From assembly GCA_049275655.1 (NCBI GenBank), contig JBASUY010000022.1:1-32902 (forward strand): a DNA stretch of 32,902 nt. Direction: 5' to 3'. The stretch's first letter is position 1; every line of letters begins with the position of its first letter. The position numbers were made by a program, and so were the translations under genes. The stretch is from Sherwoodlollariibacterium sp049275655. Its GTDB lineage: Bacteria; Omnitrophota; Gorgyraeia; Gygaellales; Profunditerraquicolaceae. The notes beneath the pieces were generated by a model. The model did not search any database and was not told the origin of the DNA. It worked only from the letters and a program-made list of their open reading frames with translations. Positions 23,634-32,536 of this stretch are shown piece after piece.

Positions 23634-24788
23634 TTACCTTACCGTATCGCCGATTTTTATTGTAGAGCCTTGCTGTTTTATATCGCAGGCAGATATATTA
23701 CGGCGCACCTGTATGGCCTCAATGTCCGCAATAGGCTTATCATTCCTATAAACCCTAAGCGCATCGCCTACCTTCACGCCTGCTTCTTCCCCTAAATCAA
23801 TAATTACAAAATTATTCTCTTTATTCACCGCCATGACTCCTCCCATAAGGCTAGAGCCTGTGTCATCTTGATGATAGGAAACAGAGTCTTTAGGTTTTAC
23901 TACTATAGCAGGCAAATCTATCTGAGCCTGCTTCTCATCTTTTAGGGGTTCGCCTGATTTTACGCTTTCTATCCTCTCTTTAAGGTTATTAATCTGATTT
24001 AACCTTTCAGTAAGCATTGCTTCCATCTCTTTAGCCCTGTGTTCAAGGCTAACCCTTTGCTCATTTGTCTCTTGAAGCTTTCTCTCTAAATCTGCCTTGC
24101 GTAAGTTAAGGCTGTTTATCTGCCTAGTTAAAACAGAGTTTTCGTTACGTATAAGTTTATAGCTATCCTGAATTTGAGTCTTATCGTTCTTCTCCCTTAC
24201 TAACTCTTGAGCCAAACTATCCAATAATTTTTTGTTATAATCTAATTGCCTACTTAAATCATCATTCTCCCGCTTTAAATTATTTAACTCTAACTCAAAA
24301 GAAGCCTTCTCCCTCTGTAACTGCTCGTTATCTATCTGCAACTTTTTAAGCTCTCCTCTGGCATTGTTCAACTGAAACTCAAGATCAGCCTTTGCTTTTA
24401 GTATGCCTGCCCAATAAGCATCATTTGTTTGCGGGGTAAAAGACTGCTGTACTTCCTGAACTACGGGAACAGGACGCGCTTGAGTTTTTAATTTTTCTAC
24501 CAACTCTTCCCGGTCTTTATTTGCCAACGTATATTTTTTTTCAAACTCTATCTTATCCTGATAAGCCTTCTCTAGCTCAACATTTAAAGAATGTATCTTG
24601 TCCTGATATCCGCGCAAATCCACAGTAAGCCTATCTATTTTTGAAGCCAGGCTTACGTTCTCCTTCTTTAGCTCGTCTCGTTCGCGCGTTAACTGCTGTT
24701 TATCCCCCATTGACTGGATTAAAAGAAAAGCGCAGACAACTGTAACCCCTATAAGGCCTACAATAATAAACTTTGCCTTCTGCTCCAT
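23634..24788 (-). CDS. Membrane-anchored coiled-coil protein with C-terminal beta domain
   Basis: This 384-aa protein has a short N-terminus and one membrane helix (about residues 7-25, FIIVGLIGVTVVCAFLLIQ). Long heptad-rich coiled coils fill about residues 30-105 and 130-280 (rich in K, E, L, Q). The last 70 residues form a compact beta-type domain (GGVMAVNKENNFVIIDLGEE, GVKVGDALRVYRNDKPIAD, SACDIKQ, IKIGDTVR). That end resembles the small C-terminal domain found in FlgT-like and other envelope proteins. It probably spans the periplasm from an inner-membrane anchor. It is encoded between two sugar-type regulators (gaps of 14 and 12 nt), which gives no direct functional clue. No specific family name can be given. 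Confidence 0.85.
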   Translation of the reverse strand: MEQKAKFIIVGLIGVTVVCAFLLIQSMGDKQQLTRERDELKKENVSLASKIDRLTVDLRGYQDKIHSLNVELEKAYQDKIEFEKKYTLANKDREELVEKLKTQARPVPVVQEVQQSFTPQTNDAYWAGILKAKADLEFQLNNARGELKKLQIDNEQLQREKASFELELNNLKRENDDLSRQLDYNKKLLDSLAQELVREKNDKTQIQDSYKLIRNENSVLTRQINSLNLRKADLERKLQETNEQRVSLEHRAKEMEAMLTERLNQINNLKERIESVKSGEPLKDEKQAQIDLPAIVVKPKDSVSYHQDDTGSSLMGGVMAVNKENNFVIIDLGEEAGVKVGDALRVYRNDKPIADIEAIQVRRNISACDIKQQGSTIKIGDTVR

Positions 24789-24802
24789 TTATCCTCCTTA
24801 AT

Positions 24803-25969
24803 TTATGCTTGCGCAAAAATCCTTTGTATTACTATGCTTGCTGCTCCTAAGGCAACTGAATTCTCCCGTAACTGGGAAAAAACTATTCTTAAACCCTCTG
24901 CAGATTCCCTAAAGGCCCAATCATTTACAGTGCTATTTATCTCTTTTAAAAAGTCATCTCCTGCATCCTCTAACCCACCTCCAATAACAACCATCTCGGG
25001 ATTAAGAAGATTAACTAAAAAAGCTATTTTAACCCCTAACCTCTTTGCCGCTCTTATAAGAGCTTTTGATGCCTGCTTATCACCTTGCAATACAAGATTA
25101 AAGACACTCCTTAAGTCTGATTTCCCCGTATCTTGAAGTATTCCAAGGTCTGCCTCCCAAGGCTTAATAAAACATTCTGGACCTAAATTGCAATTAAAGA
25201 TATCCTCTTCTTTATGGCTATAAATAGATGCCTCTCCTGCGTACCCTTTTGCCCCGCGGTAAACATCTCCGTTTATCATTATCCCACAACCAACTCCGGA
25301 GAACATATATATAATATTCTTATACCCCTGTCCAACGCCAAACCACTGTTCCCCAAAACATGCGCTGGTAGCATCGTTCTCAATTAGACAGGGAAACCCA
25401 AACTCCTTTTCTATAAGCTCCCTAAGAGGCAGGTCTAAAGAAAGATAGGTATAATAACGGCCCATCTTTTGTGGCCAATGTATTGATCCGGTATCTTTAT
25501 TAACTAACCCTGCAACCCCGATGCCAATCCCCTTAATCCCGGAAGAGTATTCTTTAGAGCGCCTTAGTATTTCACGAATAATCTCCAAAGCGCACTCAGA
25601 TATCTCTTTAGCCGAAACTTTTGGCCTTGCGGCTTGAGTCTTAGTAATTATATTTCCCTTAAGGTCCACTAATACGCCGACCATATTGGTAAGGTTTAAA
25701 CCCACGCCTATAACAAATCCGGCTTGCGGGTTTAAATCTAAAAGTAAAGGCCTCCTGCCCCCTTCAGAGATATCAAGCTCTTTTTCAAAGACCAGATTGT
25801 TCTTTATAAAATCATTTATATAATTAGATATGGTAACAACGTTAATGCCCATATCCTTAGAGATCTCCGGCCTACTTAGCGGCCCACGCTTTCTTAAAAT
25901 ATCTAAAATTTCAATGTTGCGTTTTTCTTTTTCGCTAGAGGCCTCTTTATTGAAATCAAAATTGCGCAT
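24803..25969 (-). CDS. ROK-family transcriptional regulator
   Basis: This 388-aa protein begins with a winged helix-turn-helix (about 17-65, GPLSRPEISKDMGINVVTIS) and continues with a sugar-kinase-like ROK domain. The domain shows IGIGVAGLVN, the sugar-binding IENDATSACFGE (N198, D199), YMFSGVGCGI, GYAGEASIY and a C-terminal VVIGGGLE. The zinc motif of typical NagC/Mlc/XylR proteins (CxCGxxGC with a preceding histidine) is damaged: here C260 and C266 remain, the second cysteine is leucine, and the histidine after GE is absent. It may therefore bind metal differently or not at all. It is the first gene after a good promoter that carries direct repeats, so autoregulation is likely. Its natural target is the carbohydrate cluster upstream. 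Confidence 0.93.
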   Translation of the reverse strand: MRNFDFNKEASSEKEKRNIEILDILRKRGPLSRPEISKDMGINVVTISNYINDFIKNNLVFEKELDISEGGRRPLLLDLNPQAGFVIGVGLNLTNMVGVLVDLKGNIITKTQAARPKVSAKEISECALEIIREILRRSKEYSSGIKGIGIGVAGLVNKDTGSIHWPQKMGRYYTYLSLDLPLRELIEKEFGFPCLIENDATSACFGEQWFGVGQGYKNIIYMFSGVGCGIMINGDVYRGAKGYAGEASIYSHKEEDIFNCNLGPECFIKPWEADLGILQDTGKSDLRSVFNLVLQGDKQASKALIRAAKRLGVKIAFLVNLLNPEMVVIGGGLEDAGDDFLKEINSTVNDWAFRESAEGLRIVFSQLRENSVALGAASIVIQRIFAQA

Positions 25970-26011
25970 AAAAACATTTCCCTTATCTCCGTGGCAAAAT
26001 ATACTAAATTA

Positions 26012-26040
26012 TTTATACTACTAAATAAAACACAAGTCAA
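26012..26040 (-). promoter_or_regulatory. ROK operon promoter with direct repeats
   Basis: The -35 is TTGACT (26035-26040), the spacer is 17 bp and the -10 is TATAAA (26012-26017). TACTAAAT (plus strand) occurs at 26002-26009 and 26019-26026, a 17-bp period that places one copy on each side of the -10. A regulator bound there would block transcription, so the repeats are candidate ROK operators. No intrinsic terminator is seen between the TPR gene end at 26082 and this promoter. Confidence 0.72.
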
Positions 26041-26081
26041 GTATTTTTAAGTATTAATGAGAAATACCTAAGCTATAAAAA

Positions 26082-27683
26082 CTAACGGATATCTATGAGG
26101 TCAAAAGCGTAATCTGTTATGCCTGTTGGTGAGATTAAAACCAAGCCTACTATCTTTGTCCCGGGATTTTTATAAGATAGGCTAAATCCGGGATCTTTTA
26201 CTCCGGGGATAACCCCTCCTAAATCTCCTGACCAGAGGTACTGTACCTCAACATTAAAACAACCGCTTGCTGCAAGATAAACATAAGAACTTATATTTAT
26301 CTCCTCAGTTAATTGAGGCATATAAATATTCGGCCTTAGGCCAACCTTGCTCATATCTAAGCCTGAAAACTCTTTTCCAAGAGAAGCATCCATAAAAGAT
26401 TTAAGGTTATGCTCCATGGGCACTTTGTCCTCTATCTCTTGCAGCCTCTTTTTGGCCTCCAAAATGAGGTTTGTTTCTTTGCCTATTTCAGAATTACTAA
26501 TTATTTTATTGTAATAATTTTTAGCAGCAGAGGTATCTGTCTCCCACTGCTTTATTAATCCTAATTGGTATAAACTGCTTAAAGAATAAGAAGTTAAATC
26601 CTTCTTATCGGCAAGGCGCTTAAAATACTCTTCCCCCTCTTTAGAATCCCTTAAGGCATAGGCAGAGATAACGCCGAGTTTAAAGAGCACTTCTTCGATA
26701 TAGCGGCTTTTAGGATATTTCTTTAAAAGTATTAAATAAATATTCTTTGTCTTTTCAAAAGATTTATTCTTCTCTAAGTTAAACCCGCGCATATAAATTA
26801 AATCTTCGTCAAAAGCATTTATGCCGCCTATATCCTCTATCTTCTGAAAAATACTTTCAGCATAATCTAAATCATAATGCCCAGAATCTTTATAGGAGAA
26901 TAACCTCGCTGCCTCCTTTAACTCTTTTAAAAGATCCTCTTGCAAGAAAGAGCCGTTAATTCTTGTCACATAGGTATCGTAAATATTCTCTGCTAACTCT
27001 AAATTCCCTTCTTGATAAAATTGAAGCGCTAATTTTTTTAATTCTTCATCTTTGATATCTAACCTTGTAAGTAAAGCAACGTAGAGCCTATACGCCTCTT
27101 TAGACCTAAGGCCCTCTTGGTAAGAAAAAAGGGTATCCGCAACCTCTTTTAAAAGGCTTATCTCCGTGCCGGACTTTGCATACCCTTGCGCAGAAGCCAT
27201 TAAATCTAAGAGTGCATCCTCAACAAAAGAATCCTGTTGGTCTTTATGAAACCTGTAAAGAAGAAGCCTCGCCTCAAGAGACTCCCGGCTATCCTCGGGC
27301 AAAGAGGCAATAACTAAACCGGCCTCTCTTACTATATCATCACGATAGTTATTCCCCATAGCAAAATACTCATCCCACCCCTTAGACTCCTCTAAATACT
27401 TTAACTGCTCATAACGCGCTAATGCTATATTGTAATGTAGCAATCTATTTACTTCTTTGTTTGGGCACAAGCTTTTTAGAAGCTCCACAAACTCAGAATA
27501 CCTATTATCTTTTAAATATTCGCCCTTAGCCTCATTAAGACAGTCTCTAACAAGGTTATTATCCAAGGGCTCTTCGCAGGCGCATTTTTTTAGCTTATCT
27601 ACATCTACGTCAAAGGCAAAAATTTTTACCTTTGGGGAAAAAATAAAAAATAGAAGTATAATAAATAAGGTTATTTTTTTCAT
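26082..27683 (-). CDS. Secreted TPR-repeat protein with PKD-like C-terminal domain
   Basis: This 533-aa protein has a signal peptide of about 23 residues (MKKITLFIILLFFIFSPKVK, IFA). Residues about 30-420 are helical, with degenerate tetratricopeptide repeats best seen at about 205-240 (FYQEGNLELAENIYDTYV) and 310-345 (KTKNIYLILLKKYPKSRYIE). The last 75 residues are beta-rich and resemble a PKD or similar Ig-like fold (FNVEVQYLWSGDLGGVIPG, KNPGTKIVGLVLISPTGITD). The start overlaps the stop of the hydrolase gene by 4 nt (ATGA), with AAGGA upstream, so it belongs to the carbohydrate operon. It probably acts in the periplasm as a scaffold. The specific function is unknown. Confidence 0.85.
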   Translation of the reverse strand: MKKITLFIILLFFIFSPKVKIFAFDVDVDKLKKCACEEPLDNNLVRDCLNEAKGEYLKDNRYSEFVELLKSLCPNKEVNRLLHYNIALARYEQLKYLEESKGWDEYFAMGNNYRDDIVREAGLVIASLPEDSRESLEARLLLYRFHKDQQDSFVEDALLDLMASAQGYAKSGTEISLLKEVADTLFSYQEGLRSKEAYRLYVALLTRLDIKDEELKKLALQFYQEGNLELAENIYDTYVTRINGSFLQEDLLKELKEAARLFSYKDSGHYDLDYAESIFQKIEDIGGINAFDEDLIYMRGFNLEKNKSFEKTKNIYLILLKKYPKSRYIEEVLFKLGVISAYALRDSKEGEEYFKRLADKKDLTSYSLSSLYQLGLIKQWETDTSAAKNYYNKIISNSEIGKETNLILEAKKRLQEIEDKVPMEHNLKSFMDASLGKEFSGLDMSKVGLRPNIYMPQLTEEINISSYVYLAASGCFNVEVQYLWSGDLGGVIPGVKDPGFSLSYKNPGTKIVGLVLISPTGITDYAFDLIDIR

Positions 27684-28999
27684 TTTTTATTCCTTTTATT
27701 TTTATTTAAGCCCGGATCCCTCCAAAACTCCCTTACAACATAATACGCTTTCCTTGGCAGCCTTTTATTTATCCCGCATTCTTCTTCTTTTAAAAGCTCT
27801 ACCAGGCCAAACCACTCCTCATTCATATTCTTATTTCCTTCAGCCTTGATATCAAAATAATAACTGCTATTAGACCAATTTGAACCGGTATCATGCACGC
27901 TCCAACTATCCGGATTATGTTCATCATGCTTCCACCATTCATCCGTCCATTCAAACATTGCTCCACCAAGGCAGTTTCCCGCGCCATCTTCATTACCGGC
28001 TAAGTTCTGATAAACCTGCCGCCACTGTGATTCTAAGAAAAAGGCCTGCATATTCTGGTCTTCTTTTTTTAAATACGCGTCATACGCATCCGCGCCAAAC
28101 TCAGATAAAAATATAGGCTTATCAAAAGTAAGCCGAAGCGAGTTAAAAAGGTTGCCGAAGGTTTTTCCGCGATAAATTATACAAGCAACTATATCTATAT
28201 CCGGGGCATATTCTTTAGCAAACTCTAACCCCACAAGCTCTCCGTTCCCTAATGCCACCGGATGGTCTTTATCAATCTTTTTTATCTCTAATGCTATCTC
28301 ATTTACAAAAGAATAATAAACCTCAGCGCGCATCGCCTTTTGTTTCTGAGGGTCAGCCTCTTTGTCAATCTCCTCATTACCCCAAGGGTTAACATGCCCT
28401 AAACAAGAATAATTATTCTCATTCCCTAAAACCCACATTAGGACCCCGGGCTCATCCTTATACTCCCTGACCATATTTAGAACCTCTTCTTTTATCTTCT
28501 TCTGGAACCTTTTATCTCCATAAAAAGGGCAGGGAAACTCCCAAAAACCGAGCCAATTTCCTAATATAGTACGTATGCCGTGCTTCTCATATAAATACCT
28601 TATAACTCTTTTTGCCTCTTCCGGTTCGCCCTGCACCTGATACACCCTTATAGTATTAACCCCCATCTTTTGCATAAGCTCACCGTCTATCTCCCAAGGC
28701 TTATTAGGATCTGCCCACCAATTATATTCATGGTTTTGGCCTATAGGTATAGGATTATAACAAACGCCTTTTATAACATAGGGCTTACCTTCCACAATGA
28801 GTTGGTAATGGCTGTTCTTTAACTTTTTAACAAATACTTTTGGCATAGGCCTTACAGCCGCGCCTAAATTAAAAACAACTAAAATAAAAATAGGGATAGC
28901 TCTAAAAATAAAGTAAAAGTGTCCCCAAATACAAAAAGGGGACACTTTTAAAACGGCACAAGAGCCGCCCCTATCTTTTTTATTCGAATTTAATCTCAT
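27680..28999 (-). CDS. Secreted clan GH-A glycoside hydrolase (GH2/GH5-like TIM barrel)
   Basis: This 439-aa protein has an atypical N-terminus encoded across a palindromic repeat (residues about 17-30), followed by a hydrophobic signal segment (AIPIFILVVFNLGAAV). The catalytic barrel starts near residue 55 with HYQLIVEGKPYVIKGVCYNP, typical of GH2-type barrels. E194 in WVLGNEN is the expected acid/base and E300 in FLSEFGADAY the expected nucleophile. MGVNTIRVYQ and GGAMFEWTDEWWK are further family features. It is a paralogue of the hydrolase domain encoded at 30227-32524. The ATG overlaps the previous gene by 20 nt and has no clear ribosome site; a GTG inside the repeat is an alternative. 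The substrate is unknown. A retaining beta-glycosidase or transglycosylase is likely. Confidence 0.88.
   Translation of the reverse strand: MRLNSNKKDRGGSCAVLKVSPFCIWGHFYFIFRAIPIFILVVFNLGAAVRPMPKVFVKKLKNSHYQLIVEGKPYVIKGVCYNPIPIGQNHEYNWWADPNKPWEIDGELMQKMGVNTIRVYQVQGEPEEAKRVIRYLYEKHGIRTILGNWLGFWEFPCPFYGDKRFQKKIKEEVLNMVREYKDEPGVLMWVLGNENNYSCLGHVNPWGNEEIDKEADPQKQKAMRAEVYYSFVNEIALEIKKIDKDHPVALGNGELVGLEFAKEYAPDIDIVACIIYRGKTFGNLFNSLRLTFDKPIFLSEFGADAYDAYLKKEDQNMQAFFLESQWRQVYQNLAGNEDGAGNCLGGAMFEWTDEWWKHDEHNPDSWSVHDTGSNWSNSSYYFDIKAEGNKNMNEEWFGLVELLKEEECGINKRLPRKAYYVVREFWRDPGLNKNKRNKK
28915..28949 (-). repeat. Palindromic repeat, AAAAGTGTCCCC variant
   Basis: AAAAGTGTCCCC (28915-28926) and its exact inverse GGGGACACTTTT (28938-28949) flank 11 nt, a perfect 12-bp hairpin. 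It is a sequence variant of the GGGGACAGCGACTTTTT family at 4903-4986 and 9191-9253. It lies at the start of the glycoside hydrolase gene, translated as KVSPFCIWGHF ahead of the signal-peptide core. Confidence 0.85.
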
Positions 29000-30116
29000 C
29001 CAAATAAAACTCAGCGCCTTCAGGATTATTGTCTGCGTTAGCAGATAAGCAGAATCCGCTGATAATATAGGACATATCCTTACCTTTTAAGTCAATGGTA
29101 TATTTTGTCCAATCCTTATTTAAAATAACCGGGCCAATTACTGCCGAATCAGAATCAGAGAACTCTCCCATTACCCCTCCGACCTTAAACTCCTCAATAC
29201 GCTCTTCTCCCTTAGCCCCTTTAGCCCAAAATGTAAGGCTTGTAGCTTTAGATAAGTCGTATCCTGCATCAACTGTCCCCCAATTATGCGCCGGGTTTTG
29301 CCAGTATATACCTGCCCAACCAGCACCCTGTGTCTTTTTAGCGCTATAAGATAATTTAATGCAGGTATCTCCTAAATACGGGTCTTCTTTAGATATATCA
29401 TACTTTAAATCGCCAAAATCACCCATCCAACCCGAAGGGATAAAATGATTGCTCATAGAAGACCTGTCAGAAAAAACATAAAAAGGCATAGCCTCTTCTT
29501 TTTTTCCTTCCGGCTTCATAGAAGAATCTACTTCAAATTTAATATCATCAATGTAGAAAGTTGCGCCATCAGGGTTTAAATCCGCATTCGTCACCCAAGA
29601 AAAACCGCCATTGATATAGGTAAGGTCTTTCCCGGCAAGGTTAATGGTGTATTGCTTCCACGAATTAGTTAACTCTACAGGGCCCATCTCAATAGTTGCT
29701 GAATCCGGATAAGTCCCCTTTAACCCCCCGACTACAAACTTATGTATTACTTCCCCTCCCTTTGCTCCACGCGCCCAAAAGGTAAGTTTGGTCATACCAG
29801 AAAGGTCAAATCCACTCTTCTTACTCCCCCAATTATTAGGAGAGCTCTGCCAATATACCCCGGCCCATCCTTGTTTCTGTGATTTCTTAGCGCTATAAAC
29901 AAATTTCATAGAAGTCGTTCCTGAATGCGGTTTATCTGCTGAATTATCATCAAGGGTAATATCTCCGGTATCCCCCATCCAGCCGGCAGGAATATAATGA
30001 TTATCCTTAGCATTCTTGTCAGAATAAACCACAAACTCCTTAGGCTGAGCTTGAGCTAAGTTAGCCACAGGCAAAATCAAGCCTAACATTAACAAGACTA
30101 CCAATATTTTTTTCAT
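28980..30116 (-). CDS. Secreted protein with two tandem carbohydrate-binding-like domains
   Basis: This 378-aa protein has a signal peptide ending after residue 23 (ILPVANLAQA before QP). Two homologous domains fill the rest, at about 27-195 and 211-378. Each has YSD or FSD, NH(Y/F)IP(A/S)GWMGD, YSAKK, GWAG(V/I)YWQ, NWG, the edge strand LTFWA(R/K)GAKG, then a final strand pair ending in FY(I/L)D(D/E)IKFE. The fold pattern (jelly-roll beta sandwich with exposed Trp/Tyr) resembles carbohydrate-binding modules of the CBM11/galactose-binding type. No catalytic residues are recognised. GGGAGGTG is well placed before the ATG. It lies between two glycoside hydrolase genes, so sugar binding at the surface or in the periplasm is a reasonable inference. 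Confidence 0.88.
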   Translation of the reverse strand: MKKILVVLLMLGLILPVANLAQAQPKEFVVYSDKNAKDNHYIPAGWMGDTGDITLDDNSADKPHSGTTSMKFVYSAKKSQKQGWAGVYWQSSPNNWGSKKSGFDLSGMTKLTFWARGAKGGEVIHKFVVGGLKGTYPDSATIEMGPVELTNSWKQYTINLAGKDLTYINGGFSWVTNADLNPDGATFYIDDIKFEVDSSMKPEGKKEEAMPFYVFSDRSSMSNHFIPSGWMGDFGDLKYDISKEDPYLGDTCIKLSYSAKKTQGAGWAGIYWQNPAHNWGTVDAGYDLSKATSLTFWAKGAKGEERIEEFKVGGVMGEFSDSDSAVIGPVILNKDWTKYTIDLKGKDMSYIISGFCLSANADNNPEGAEFYLDEIKFE

Positions 30117-30226
30117 TGCTACACCTCCCTTTCTTTCTTTTTTAGTTTAATATATATTTTGCTCCATTATTTATATTTTTTATTTTTATCTATTTCTGTT
30201 TGCCTCCTCTCCTTTCTCCTCCGATT

Positions 30227-32524
30227 TTACCTCCACATCTTTTGATAAGTATAATAAGCCTTACGCAGATGCCTGTAAAATGGGCTTTTCTTTCCATCTC
30301 CCTGTCCGCATATGCCCAGCCACTCCTCAAGCATATACCCTCCCGGGAATGGCCCTGCCCAAAGCCCTTTAGTATCGTGAATAAATGGCTCGTAACCCTT
30401 CCACCATTCATCCATCCACTCAAATACTACTCCGCCTAAAGCATTACCCTCTCCTTCTTCAAAAGCCATATTAGAGGCTATATCCTCCCAAGAACCTTTA
30501 TGGTAAGACGCCTGAAGTTCCTCTGCCTCAATTAAAGACTTTCCCTCCACATACGCAGAACAACCATACTCAGTAATAAAAGCAGGTATGCCTGCTTCTT
30601 CTTTAACGCTCTTCCAAAAGCGGCCAAAGCCATAGTCCCCGCGGTAAGAATTAGCCCCAAAGATATCTATATCCGTAGAGCTTTTGCCAAATCTATCCAG
30701 ATAAAGTATATCTCCGCTACATATAGCCACAGGATGGTTAGGATCTATAGACTTAATTATCTTAGCTACTTCATTAGCAAATTTAAAAAATGCATCCGGC
30801 TCCGTATTAGCATTACATGCGTATCCATAGACATTTTCATTTCCTAAAACCCAAAACAAAAGATATGGCTCATCTTTATGCTCATAGACCATCTTTTTAA
30901 CCGATTCAATCATATTCTTCTTATGCTCTTCATTATTATAATCAGTCCCCGGATTCCACGTAGCGCCCGAGCCTAAAGCATATTTGCCTAAAAAATCACC
31001 CATAATTACGCTGATGCCATAGGTATTATACATATCCCTTAAAACCTCTTTATTTATTTTTTCAGGATGATGGTAAAGCCTTATGGTGTTTACCCCCATA
31101 TCCTGCATCAATTTAAAATCCCCGATAGGCAAATCAGGATTAGTATCTAAAAAAGCGTCATAAGGCCCGTCAGGCCTCTTATTATTATTAAAATCATCCT
31201 CCATCCAACTCGTCAATGTCCCTTCATCCGGAGATTGCCCGACTTTAGTCGCTGTATAAGTAATCCCTTTTATTATATAAGGCTTCCCCTCTACTATAAG
31301 TTGCCAGTCTCCGTTTTCATATTGAACCGTATAGACTCTCCCTGTACCTGATTGCCTCTTAATCTTTGGTAATTTAACGCTACTTTGAAGATCTTGCTTT
31401 TCTTCCTTGTTAACCTTAACAAACTTCCCCGGATTTACTACCGCAATATCATTAGCAACATTATTATCATACCCATTGATTATCTTAATATCTGCACCTT
31501 CAAGCTTATACCCTAACTGAGGGTTATTTTTAAGGATAAACTTTATCTTAGAAAGAGCGGCTTGTCCTACATACCAAGGAGTCTTAAAGTATGTCCATCC
31601 GTAACTTCCGGGAAAATGAACAACAATAGCATAATAACATTTAAGCGCATGCTTTATTAAACCTGCCTTCTCTAAAATTAATGCCGTATAGAATAATTTT
31701 ACTCCCTGCGGCTCTGAAGCAGTAGCCCACTTAAAAAATGCAGCCTCTAAATCCGGCGACTGCAAGAAATCCCAAAGCTCACCTTCAAGCCTCTTTTCTT
31801 TTAATGCTCCTTTAAAAGCAGGATTCCACCTTACAGAAGTAGAGTTAGGGTAAATGCCTTCGCCTACTGCGGCGATTAAGCCTGCTTGATCAATAACGTG
31901 ATACTTATAATTCTTTGTCCCTACGTTCTTAAACTCTCCGTATTTTGTATAATCTACAAAGTCCTCTTTGCCGGGGTCATAAAGGTTAATATCAGTAACT
32001 AACTGGCTTACCTTCTTCTTCTCTTCAACTTCTATAGAGCCGGTCTCTATCTTCTTAATAGTCTGTTCTGCGGCTGTTTTTATTGACCAAAACCATCCAC
32101 GCTGGTCCCAAGCCTGAGCAAAAGAATACTTATTAACTACCAACTCTAACAACTCCTTAGCCTCTTTAGGCTTATCTTGCCGCAGATAACTCTCTGCCTG
32201 AATAAAATAAGCCGTAGCTACATCATTTAATGCCCTTACGTCCTCTATCTCATCCTTACTCTTAGGCATAGACCTTAAGCCCGCCTGATCCTTATTAGCC
32301 TTGTCTTTATAATGGTCTATAACCTGTTGAGTATATCTAAAGGTCGCGTCAATATCCCGCCTGCCGTGCGCTGCCCAAGCCTTGTCAATCAACTCTGCAG
32401 AAGAAATCACAAGGCTCCCTTCTTCAGCAGACAAATCCTTAACTAACGGCTGGAAAATATTAACGGCAGCTAATAACAACTGAAGAACCAAAAATATTCC
32501 TAAAAAACTATTTACTCTTTTCAT
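30227..32524 (-). CDS. Secreted TPR-like plus clan GH-A glycoside hydrolase fusion
   Basis: This 765-aa protein has a signal segment (residues about 8-26). Residues about 35-345 are helical with TPR-like repeats (VATAYFIQAESYLRQDKPKE, ALKCYYAIVVHFPGS). A short linker leads to a TIM-barrel hydrolase from about residue 400 to the end: DWQLIVEGKPYIIKGITY, MGVNTIRLYHHP, acid/base E563 in WVLGNENVYG, nucleophile E652 in ITEYGCSAY, and GGVVFEWMDEWWKG. The hydrolase part is paralogous to the protein encoded at 27680-28999, which lacks the helical domain. Fusion of a scaffold-like TPR region to a secreted hydrolase is unusual. The gene starts 12 nt after the sugar symporter gene and AAGGA precedes its ATG. 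The substrate is unknown. Confidence 0.9.
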   Translation of the reverse strand: MKRVNSFLGIFLVLQLLLAAVNIFQPLVKDLSAEEGSLVISSAELIDKAWAAHGRRDIDATFRYTQQVIDHYKDKANKDQAGLRSMPKSKDEIEDVRALNDVATAYFIQAESYLRQDKPKEAKELLELVVNKYSFAQAWDQRGWFWSIKTAAEQTIKKIETGSIEVEEKKKVSQLVTDINLYDPGKEDFVDYTKYGEFKNVGTKNYKYHVIDQAGLIAAVGEGIYPNSTSVRWNPAFKGALKEKRLEGELWDFLQSPDLEAAFFKWATASEPQGVKLFYTALILEKAGLIKHALKCYYAIVVHFPGSYGWTYFKTPWYVGQAALSKIKFILKNNPQLGYKLEGADIKIINGYDNNVANDIAVVNPGKFVKVNKEEKQDLQSSVKLPKIKRQSGTGRVYTVQYENGDWQLIVEGKPYIIKGITYTATKVGQSPDEGTLTSWMEDDFNNNKRPDGPYDAFLDTNPDLPIGDFKLMQDMGVNTIRLYHHPEKINKEVLRDMYNTYGISVIMGDFLGKYALGSGATWNPGTDYNNEEHKKNMIESVKKMVYEHKDEPYLLFWVLGNENVYGYACNANTEPDAFFKFANEVAKIIKSIDPNHPVAICSGDILYLDRFGKSSTDIDIFGANSYRGDYGFGRFWKSVKEEAGIPAFITEYGCSAYVEGKSLIEAEELQASYHKGSWEDIASNMAFEEGEGNALGGVVFEWMDEWWKGYEPFIHDTKGLWAGPFPGGYMLEEWLGICGQGDGKKSPFYRHLRKAYYTYQKMWR

Positions 32525-32536
32525 TTTACTATTTCC

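Noticed and set aside
26047..26067. Weak AT-rich hairpin after the TPR gene as a terminator
   Set aside because: The 7-bp stem includes a wobble pair and is not followed by a T-tract on the minus strand.
27457..27849. Open plus-strand frame of 130 codons
   Set aside because: It is antisense across the junction of two minus-strand genes and lacks start signals and motifs.
28954..28967. Short hairpin CGGC-N6-GCCG followed by TTTT on the minus strand as a terminator
   Set aside because: The stem is only 4 bp and the T-run is short. It lies inside the start of the next coding region, so efficient termination is unlikely.
30190..30423. Small minus-strand frame of 77 codons at the end of the TPR-hydrolase gene
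   Set aside because: It overlaps the hydrolase C-terminus in another frame. The hydrolase frame is supported by its paralogue, and the small product is a basic low-complexity peptide.
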